A stretch of 64,000 nt of DNA from Atlantibacter subterraneus. Its GTDB lineage: Bacteria; Pseudomonadota; Gammaproteobacteria; Enterobacterales; Enterobacteriaceae. Positions 57,311 through 64,000 of this stretch are shown here, piece after piece. The position numbers and the translations under genes were made by a program. The stretch lies in the NCBI RefSeq assembly GCF_007570865.1, contig NZ_VLPS01000005.1:124001-188000 (forward strand), written 5' to 3'. Within the stretch, counting starts at the first letter, position 1; each line of letters opens with the position of its first letter. The notes under the pieces were generated by a model. It had not been told where the DNA came from, did not search any database, and saw nothing but the letters and a program-made list of their open reading frames with translations.

Positions 57311-58006
57311 ATGTTAGAAGATCTGAAACGTCAGGTGCTGGAAGCCAACCTTGCGCTCCCGGCCCACAATCTGGTTACCCTGACCTGGGGCAACGTCAGC
57401 GCCGTCTGCCGCGAGCAGGGCGTGTTTATCATTAAGCCGTCCGGGGTAGATTATTCCGTGATGACCGCCGAGGATATGGTGGTGGTCAGTATCGAAACCG
57501 GTGAAGTCGTCGAGGGTAACAAGAAACCCTCTTCCGATACGCCGACCCACCGCCTGCTGTACCAACAGTTCCCTGATATTGGCGGCATTGTGCATACCCA
57601 CTCCCGCCACGCCACCATCTGGGCGCAGGCCGGGAAAAGCATTCCGGCGACGGGCACCACCCATGCCGACTATTTCTACGGCGCAATCCCCTGCACCCGC
57701 AAAATGACCGATGACGAAATCAACGGCGAATATGAGTGGGATACCGGAACGGTGATCGTCGAAACCTTCCGCGAACTGGGCATTGAAGCCAAACAGATGC
57801 CCGGCGTGCTGGTGCATTCCCATGGTCCGTTTGCCTGGGGTAAAGACGCCATGGATGCCGTGCATAACGCCATCGTGATGGAAGAAGTGGCCTATATGGG
57901 CATTTTCTGCCGCCAGCTCACCCCTGACCTGCCGCCAATGCAGCAAACGCTGCTGGATAAACACTATCTGCGTAAGCATGGCGCGAAAGCGTATTACGGG
58001 CAGTAA
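57311..58006 (+). CDS. araD: L-ribulose-5-phosphate 4-epimerase
   Basis: AraD makes D-xylulose 5-phosphate for the pentose phosphate pathway. 231 residues, the E. coli length. Class II aldolase fold: [22 protein letters not shown], the zinc histidines in [12 protein letters not shown] (94-97 region) and the third in [16 protein letters not shown] lies 7 nt upstream, directly after the hairpin. Confidence 0.98.
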   Translation: MLEDLKRQVLEANLALPAHNLVTLTWGNVSAVCREQGVFIIKPSGVDYSVMTAEDMVVVSIETGEVVEGNKKPSSDTPTHRLLYQQFPDIGGIVHTHSRHATIWAQAGKSIPATGTTHADYFYGAIPCTRKMTDDEINGEYEWDTGTVIVETFRELGIEAKQMPGVLVHSHGPFAWGKDAMDAVHNAIVMEEVAYMGIFCRQLTPDLPPMQQTLLDKHYLRKHGAKAYYGQ

Positions 58007-58015
58007 ACCGGTTAA

Positions 58016-58035
58016 CACTGTATAAAACCCCAGCA
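58016..58035 (+). promoter_or_regulatory. LexA box of polB
   Basis: CACTGTATAAAACCCCAGCA: CTGT-N8-CCAG core (58018-58033), nearly the same as the E. coli polB (dinA) box. Marks polB as an SOS gene. Confidence 0.85.
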
Positions 58036-58045
58036 TCTATGCGTA

Positions 58046-58074
58046 AACCAGGCTATAATCAGGCCTGGTTTTTT
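58046..58074 (+). terminator. araBAD terminator overlapping the polB promoter
   Basis: Stem AACCAGGC/GCCTGGTT (58046-58053 and 58063-58070) with a T tract to 58074. The loop contains TATAAT (58054-58059), a perfect -10 hexamer probably used by polB. Confidence 0.8.
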
Positions 58075-58088
58075 AGCGAGAGAATAGC

Positions 58089-60446
58089 GTGGCAGAGACG
58101 CGGCAGGGGTTTGTTCTGACCCGACACTGGCGGGATACGCCGCAGGGCACCGAAGTGACATTCTGGCTGGCGACCGACAATGGGCCGCTGTGCGTGACGC
58201 TGCCTGCGCAGGAATCCGTCGCTTTCATCCCACAAGCCCAACGCTCCCGCGTAGAAAGCGCGCTGGCGGGCGAAACCTATCGACTGGAACCTCTCTCCCT
58301 GCGTGATTTTCATCAGCAGCCGGTATGCGGCCTCTATTTTCGCCAGCATCGTCAGCTCATGCGCTGCGAGAAACTGTTACGTGAAGCAGGCGTTACGGTC
58401 TATGAAGCCGATGTGCGCCCGCCCGAACGCTATCTGATGGAGCGTTTTATTACCGCCCCGGTCTGGGTGACCGGTGAGATGCGCGGCGGCGGATTGCGTG
58501 ACGCGAAAATGAAACCCAATCCAACTTATCGCCCGGCGCTGAAATGGGTGTCGCTGGATATCGAAACTAACCGCCACGGTGAACTCTACTGCATCGGCCT
58601 GGAAGGCTGCGGCGAGCGCACGGTGTATATGCTCGGGCCGGAAAACGGCGATGCCAGTGGGCTGGATTTTAAACTCGAATACGTCGCCAGCCGTCCGCAA
58701 CTGCTGGAAAAGCTCAATGCCTGGTTTGCCGAATTTGATCCCGATGTGTTGATCGGCTGGAACGTGATCCAGTTCGATCTAAAAATGCTGCAAAAACATG
58801 CTGAACGCTACGGTATTCCGCTGCGTCTCGGACGCAATAATCAGGAAATTGAGTGGCGCGAGCATGGTTTCAAAGCCGGTGTGTTTTTTGCTCAGGCACC
58901 AGGCCGACTAATGATTGACGGCATTGACGCGCTGAAATCGGCGTTCTGGAGCTTTTCTTCTTTCTCGCTGGAATCGGTCTCTCAGGAACTGCTGGGCGAA
59001 GGGAAAGCCATCGACAACCCCTGGGATCGGATGGCAGAAATCGACCGGCGCTTCGCCGAAGATAAACCGGCGCTGGCGACCTACAACCTGAAAGACTGCG
59101 AGCTGGTGACGCGCATCTTTCATAAAACTGAGATTATGCCGTTTTTACTGGAACGCTCCACGGTCAACGGGCTGCCGGTGGATCGTCACGGCGGGTCGGT
59201 GGCGTCATTCAGCCATCTTTATTTTCCCCGCATGCATCGCGCCGGTTTTGTTGCGCCGAATCTGGGCGATGTGCCACCCCAGGCGAGCCCCGGCGGTTAT
59301 GTGATGGATTCGCGCCCCGGGCTGTACGATTCGGTGCTGGTGCTCGACTACAAAAGCCTGTATCCGTCGATTATCCGCACCTTTTTAATCGACCCGGTGG
59401 GTCTGACAGAAGGCCTGGCGCAGCCTGATGACGCGCACAGCGTGGAAGGTTATCTCAACGCCCGCTTCTCGCGCACTAACCACTGTTTGCCCGGTATTGT
59501 GTCGCAAATCTGGTTGGGGCGCGAAGAGGCTAAAAAGCACGGCAACAAACCGCTTTCCCAGGCGCTAAAAATCATTATGAACGCCTTTTACGGCGTGCTT
59601 GGCACCAGCGCCTGCCGGTTCTTCGATCCTCGTCTGGCATCGTCGATTACGCTGCGCGGCCACGACATCATGCGTCAGACCAAAGCGCTAATCGAAGAGG
59701 AAGGTTACGACGTGATTTACGGCGATACCGACTCCACGTTTGTCTGGCTTAAAAAGCCTTACGATAACGCTCAGGCCAGTGAAATTGGCAACGCCCTGGT
59801 CGCCAAAGTTAACCAGTGGTGGCGCGAGCACCTGAAACAAACCCTGAACGTGGAGAGCGCGCTGGAGCTGGAGTTCGAAACCCATTTCAACCGCTTCCTG
59901 ATGCCTACAATTCGCGGCGCGGAAATGGGCAGCAAGAAACGCTACGCCGGGCTGATTGAGCAAGACGGCGAACAGCGCATGGTATTCAAAGGGCTGGAAA
60001 CCGTGCGCACTGACTGGACGCCGCTGGCGCAGAACTTCCAGCAGGCGCTGTATTTAAAAATTTTCCGCCGCGAGCCGTACCAGGATTATGTGCGCGAGAC
60101 CATTGCGCAACTGCTGAACGGCGAGCTGGACGACCAGCTGGTTTACCGCAAGCGCCTGCGCCGCCCGTTAAAAGAGTACCAGCGCAACGTGCCGCCCCAC
60201 GTGCGCGCCGCACGGCTGGCGGATGAAGAAAACGCCCGGCTGGGCAGGCCTGCCCAGTACCAGAATCGTGGTACGATCAAGTACGTCTGGACCACTAACG
60301 GACCGGAGCCGCGCGACTATCAGCGCTCGCCGCTGGATTACGATCACTACCTGACGCGCCAGCTTCAACCCGTGGCGGACGGGATTTTACCTTTCATGAA
60401 GGATGATTTTGCTACACTGATGACAGGGCAACTGGGGTTATTTTGA
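58089..60446 (+). CDS. polB: DNA polymerase II
   Basis: Family B, SOS-induced polymerase for replication restart and some bypass, with 3'-5' proofreading. 785 residues (783 in E. coli), GTG start. Exonuclease motif I is SLDIET with Asp157 and Glu159. Polymerase motif A is DYKSLYPS with Asp420; motif C is YGDTDST (544-550) with Asp546 and Asp548. The C-terminus ends MTGQLGLF, the beta-clamp binding peptide (QLGLF). Confidence 0.99.
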   Translation: MAETRQGFVLTRHWRDTPQGTEVTFWLATDNGPLCVTLPAQESVAFIPQAQRSRVESALAGETYRLEPLSLRDFHQQPVCGLYFRQHRQLMRCEKLLREAGVTVYEADVRPPERYLMERFITAPVWVTGEMRGGGLRDAKMKPNPTYRPALKWVSLDIETNRHGELYCIGLEGCGERTVYMLGPENGDASGLDFKLEYVASRPQLLEKLNAWFAEFDPDVLIGWNVIQFDLKMLQKHAERYGIPLRLGRNNQEIEWREHGFKAGVFFAQAPGRLMIDGIDALKSAFWSFSSFSLESVSQELLGEGKAIDNPWDRMAEIDRRFAEDKPALATYNLKDCELVTRIFHKTEIMPFLLERSTVNGLPVDRHGGSVASFSHLYFPRMHRAGFVAPNLGDVPPQASPGGYVMDSRPGLYDSVLVLDYKSLYPSIIRTFLIDPVGLTEGLAQPDDAHSVEGYLNARFSRTNHCLPGIVSQIWLGREEAKKHGNKPLSQALKIIMNAFYGVLGTSACRFFDPRLASSITLRGHDIMRQTKALIEEEGYDVIYGDTDSTFVWLKKPYDNAQASEIGNALVAKVNQWWREHLKQTLNVESALELEFETHFNRFLMPTIRGAEMGSKKRYAGLIEQDGEQRMVFKGLETVRTDWTPLAQNFQQALYLKIFRREPYQDYVRETIAQLLNGELDDQLVYRKRLRRPLKEYQRNVPPHVRAARLADEENARLGRPAQYQNRGTIKYVWTTNGPEPRDYQRSPLDYDHYLTRQLQPVADGILPFMKDDFATLMTGQLGLF

Positions 60447-60576
60447 CAGGTGACGAACGCGTTACCATCCAGTACCATAGCGCCCTTTCCTATTCTGATT
60501 CCCAATTTACTGCACCGCGAGCTGTTCGCGGTGGTCATACTATTGCCTGCAAATTATTAACCAGAGCCGAACAGAT

Positions 60577-63483
60577 ATGCCTTTTACACTTGGTCAACGT
60601 TGGATTAGCGACACGGAAAGCGAACTTGGACTAGGAACCGTGGTAGCGCTGGATGCGCGTATGGTGACTTTGCTTTTCCCTGCTACCGGCGAAAACCGTC
60701 TGTATGCCCGTAATGATTCCCCCATCACCCGCGTGATGTTCAACCCCGGCGACACCATTACCAGCCACGACGGCTGGCAGTTAAAAGTGGACGATGTCGC
60801 CGAAGAAAACGGGCTGCTCGCCTATACCGGAACCCGCCTTGATACCCAGGAGGAAAACGTCACCCTGCGTGAAGTGTTCCTCGACAGTAAGCTGGTGTTC
60901 AGTAAACCGCAGGACCGCCTGTTCGCCGGGCAAATCGACCGCATGGATCGCTTCGCCCTACGCTTTCGCGCGCGCCGCTACCAGAGCGAGCAGTACCGCA
61001 TGCCGTGGAGCGGGCTGCGCGGCCAGCGCACCAACCTGATCCCGCACCAGCTGCACATCGCCAATGACGTGGGCCGCCGCCATGCGCCGCGCGTGCTGCT
61101 GGCTGATGAAGTGGGTCTGGGTAAAACCATCGAAGCGGGCATGATTATTCATCAGCAGCTGCTGGCAGGCGCGGCGGAACGCGTGCTGATTGTGGTGCCG
61201 GAAACCCTGCAACACCAGTGGCTGGTCGAGATGCTGCGCCGCTTTAATTTACGTTTCGCGCTGTTTGATGACGATCGCTACGCCGAAGCCCAACACGACG
61301 CCGATAACCCGTTCGAAACCGAACAGCTGGTGATCTGTTCACTGGATTTTGTGCGCCGCAATAAGCAGCGTCTTGAGCACCTGTGCGAAGCCGAATGGGA
61401 TTTGATGGTGGTGGATGAAGCCCACCATCTGGTATGGAGCGAAGACGCGCCGAGCCGCGAATATCTGGCGATTGAACAGCTGGCAGCCCAGGTTCCCGGC
61501 GTGCTGCTGTTGACCGCGACGCCGGAACAGCTGGGTCTGGAAAGCCACTTCGCCCGTTTGCGCCTGCTGGATCCGAACCGCTTCCACGATTTTGAACAGT
61601 TTGTCGAAGAGCAGCAAAACTACCGCCCGGTGGCGGACGCCGTTGCCATGCTGCTGGCAGGCAACCCGCTCTCCAATGACGAGCTGAATATCCTGAGCGA
61701 TTTGATTGGCGAGCAGGATATCGAGCCGCTGCTGCAAACCGCTAACAGTAACCGCGACGGCGCGCAAGCCGCGCGCCAGGAGCTGATTTCGATGCTGCTG
61801 GATCGCCACGGCACCAGCCGCGTGCTGTTCCGCAACACCCGTAACGGCGTCAAAGGCTTCCCGAAGCGCGAGCTCCATACCGTTAAACTGCCGCTGCCGA
61901 CCCAGTACCAGACGGCGATTAAAGTCTCCGGGATTATGGGCGCACGCAAATCTGCCGAAGAGCGCGCCCGCGACATGCTCTATCCGGAGCAGATTTATCA
62001 GGAATTTGAAGGCGATACCGGCACCTGGTGGAACTTTGATCCGCGCGTTGACTGGCTGATGGGCTACCTCACCAGCCATCGTTCGCAGAAAGTGCTGGTG
62101 ATCTGCGCCAAAGCCACCACGGCGTTACAGCTGGAGCAGGTGCTGCGCGAGCGTGAAGGCATTCGCGCAGCGGTGTTCCATGAAGGTATGTCTATCGTTG
62201 AGCGCGACCGCGCGGCGGCGTGGTTCTCGGAAGAAGATACCGGCGCGCAGGTGCTACTGTGTTCTGAAATCGGCTCCGAAGGCCGTAACTTCCAGTTCGC
62301 CAGCCATCTGGTGATGTTCGATTTGCCGTTCAACCCGGATCTGCTGGAACAGCGTATTGGCCGTCTGGATCGTATCGGCCAGGCACACGATATCCAGATC
62401 CTGGTACCGTGGCTGGAAAAAACCGCCCAGTCGGTGCTGGTGCGCTGGTATCACGAAGGGCTGGACGCATTCGAACATACCTGCCCGACGGGCCGCACCA
62501 TTTACGACAGCGTGTATAACGAGCTGATCAACTATCTGGCCGCGCCGGAAGAAACCGACGGCTTCGACGATCTGATCAAGTCGTGCCGCGAACAGCATGA
62601 TGCGTTAAAAGCCCAGCTGGAACAGGGCCGCGACCGCCTGCTGGAAATCAACTCCAACGGCGGGGAGCAGGCGCAGGCGTTAGCGGAATCCATCGCCGAA
62701 CAGGATAACGATACCGGTCTGGTGAACTTTGCCATGAACCTGTTTGATATCATCGGCATCAATCAGGACGATCGCGGCGAGCATATGATCGTGCTAACGC
62801 CGTCCGACCATATGCTGGTGCCAGACTTCCCGGGTCTGCCGGAGGACGGTTGTACCATCACTTTTAACCGCGATGTGGCGCTGTCCCGTGAAGACGCCCA
62901 GTTCATTACCTGGGAACACCCGCTGATCCGCAACGGCCTGGATTTAATCCTCTCCGGCGATACCGGCAGCTGCGCGCTGTCGCTGCTGAAAAACAAAGCG
63001 CTGCCGGTGGGCACGCTGCTGCTTGAGCTGATCTACGTCGTGGAGGCCAAAGCGCCCAAGCAGTTGCAGCTAAACCGCTTCCTGCCGCCGACGCCGATCC
63101 GCATGCTGGTGGATAAAAATGGCACTAACCTGGCGGCCCAGGTAGAGTTTGAAGGCTTCAACCGTCAACTCAGCGCGGTAAACCGCCATACCAGCAGCAA
63201 GCTGGTGAATGCGGTGCAGCAGGACGTACATGCCATTCTGCAACTGGCGGAAAGCAAGGTCGAAAGCGCGGCGCAGGCGTTAATCAAGACGGCGCGCGAA
63301 GAGGCGGATGAGAAGCTGTCTGCCGAACTGTCGCGTCTGGAAGCGCTGAAAGCGGTCAACCCCAATATCCGCGACGATGAACTCGCGGCGATTGAGAGCA
63401 ACCGTGAACAGGTGCTGGCAAGCCTCAACGAAGCAAGCTGGCGGCTGGACGCGCTGCGCCTGATCGTCGTCACGCATCAGTAA
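60577..63483 (+). CDS. rapA: RapA, RNA polymerase-associated SWI2/SNF2 ATPase
   Basis: RapA recycles RNA polymerase from stalled or post-termination complexes. 968 residues, the E. coli length. N-terminal Tudor-like domains (about 1-110, [20 protein letters not shown]), Walker [11 protein letters not shown] at 175-184, DEAH box at 280-283, and helicase C-terminal motifs [14 protein letters not shown] and [12 protein letters not shown]. 130 bp after polB, as in E. coli. Confidence 0.99.
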   Translation: MPFTLGQRWISDTESELGLGTVVALDARMVTLLFPATGENRLYARNDSPITRVMFNPGDTITSHDGWQLKVDDVAEENGLLAYTGTRLDTQEENVTLREVFLDSKLVFSKPQDRLFAGQIDRMDRFALRFRARRYQSEQYRMPWSGLRGQRTNLIPHQLHIANDVGRRHAPRVLLADEVGLGKTIEAGMIIHQQLLAGAAERVLIVVPETLQHQWLVEMLRRFNLRFALFDDDRYAEAQHDADNPFETEQLVICSLDFVRRNKQRLEHLCEAEWDLMVVDEAHHLVWSEDAPSREYLAIEQLAAQVPGVLLLTATPEQLGLESHFARLRLLDPNRFHDFEQFVEEQQNYRPVADAVAMLLAGNPLSNDELNILSDLIGEQDIEPLLQTANSNRDGAQAARQELISMLLDRHGTSRVLFRNTRNGVKGFPKRELHTVKLPLPTQYQTAIKVSGIMGARKSAEERARDMLYPEQIYQEFEGDTGTWWNFDPRVDWLMGYLTSHRSQKVLVICAKATTALQLEQVLREREGIRAAVFHEGMSIVERDRAAAWFSEEDTGAQVLLCSEIGSEGRNFQFASHLVMFDLPFNPDLLEQRIGRLDRIGQAHDIQILVPWLEKTAQSVLVRWYHEGLDAFEHTCPTGRTIYDSVYNELINYLAAPEETDGFDDLIKSCREQHDALKAQLEQGRDRLLEINSNGGEQAQALAESIAEQDNDTGLVNFAMNLFDIIGINQDDRGEHMIVLTPSDHMLVPDFPGLPEDGCTITFNRDVALSREDAQFITWEHPLIRNGLDLILSGDTGSCALSLLKNKALPVGTLLLELIYVVEAKAPKQLQLNRFLPPTPIRMLVDKNGTNLAAQVEFEGFNRQLSAVNRHTSSKLVNAVQQDVHAILQLAESKVESAAQALIKTAREEADEKLSAELSRLEALKAVNPNIRDDELAAIESNREQVLASLNEASWRLDALRLIVVTHQ

Positions 63484-63495
63484 CCGGGAAACACT

Positions 63496-64000
63496 ATGCT
63501 GGAAGCCTATCATCCTGCAACCGATCCCTGGCTGGTCGTCCTGTACCAGGACGACCATATCATGGTGGTTAATAAGCCGAGCGGGCTGCTCTCTGTACCC
63601 GGCCGGCTCGAAGAGCACAAAGACAGCGTGATGACGCGCATTCAGCGCGATTATCCGCAGGCGGAATCGGTGCATCGTCTGGATATGGCGACCAGCGGCG
63701 TGATCGTGGTGGCGCTGACCAAAGCCGCCGAGCGCGAACTGAAACGCCAGTTTCGCGAGCGTGAGCCCAGCAAGCAGTATGTGGCCCGGGTATGGGGCCA
63801 TCCGCCGGAAAAAGGGCTGGTAGATTTACCGCTGATTTGCGACTGGCCGAACCGGCCTAAGCAGAAGGTGTGTTATGAAACCGGCAAGGCGGCGCAAACC
63901 GAGTATGAAGTGCTGGAGTATGGCGAAGATAACACCGCGCGCGTGCTGCTGAAGCCGATTACCGGGCGCTCCCACCAGCTGCGGGTGCATATGCTGGCGC
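63496..64000 (+). CDS. rluA: rRNA/tRNA pseudouridine synthase RluA (runs off the right edge)
   Basis: RluA makes pseudouridine 746 in 23S rRNA and 32 in several tRNAs. 168 codons are visible of about 219 in E. coli. The catalytic Asp63 is in SVHRLDMATSG; YQDDHIMVVNKPSGLLSVPG and TGRSHQLRVHMLA are also typical. It starts 12 bp after the rapA stop. Confidence 0.98.
   Translation, partial: MLEAYHPATDPWLVVLYQDDHIMVVNKPSGLLSVPGRLEEHKDSVMTRIQRDYPQAESVHRLDMATSGVIVVALTKAAERELKRQFREREPSKQYVARVWGHPPEKGLVDLPLICDWPNRPKQKVCYETGKAAQTEYEVLEYGEDNTARVLLKPITGRSHQLRVHMLA

Overview
The window is ordinary chromosomal core of an enteric gammaproteobacterium (Enterobacteriaceae, related to Escherichia, Enterobacter, Klebsiella and Citrobacter, but not E. 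coli itself). Nearly every protein aligns end to end with an E. coli K-12 protein I can recall, and local gene order matches K-12 within each of two blocks. Codons are GC-rich at third positions. I see no tRNA, rRNA, IS element, prophage, integron, CRISPR array or plasmid gene. I did not find an undescribed defence or mobile system; the interest lies in genome architecture and in small regulatory elements.

Block A (1-13142) matches the K-12 66-67 min region in the same orientation: speA (partial) and yqgB leftward, then metK, galP, sprT, endA, rsmE, gshB, yqgE, ruvX, yggR (leftward), yggS, yggT, yggU, rdgB and hemW. These genes cover polyamine, SAM and glutathione synthesis, galactose uptake, 16S rRNA methylation, nucleotide-pool cleaning and haem handling.

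Block B (13214-64000) is the K-12 1-2.5 min region in reverse: secA-secM-lpxC, then the division and cell-wall (dcw) cluster ftsZ-ftsA-ftsQ-ddlB-murC-murG-ftsW-murD-mraY-murF-murE-ftsI-ftsL-rsmH-mraZ, then cra, ilvHI and leuO, all leftward. The rightward leuLABCD operon follows, then setA/SgrS/sgrR (glucose-phosphate stress), TPP riboswitch-thiBPQ (thiamine import), yabI, araC/araBAD, LexA-controlled polB, rapA and the start of rluA.

The two blocks meet in the 71 bp between the hemW and secA stop codons, where one palindromic terminator serves both genes. In K-12 the two ends lie about 0.83 Mb on opposite sides of oriC (from memory). This joint is therefore what a symmetric inter-replichore inversion around oriC would produce. 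mutT, normally next to secA, and yggM/ansB, normally after hemW, are absent here.

Regulatory elements read directly include: GalR operator and CRP site (galP), probable MetJ boxes (metK), three MraZ boxes at exact 10 bp steps (mra promoter), the SecM arrest motif, the leu attenuator with a Leu-rich leader, SgrS whose pairing region is intact but with no recognisable SgrT, a TPP riboswitch, AraC and CRP sites, and a LexA box at polB.
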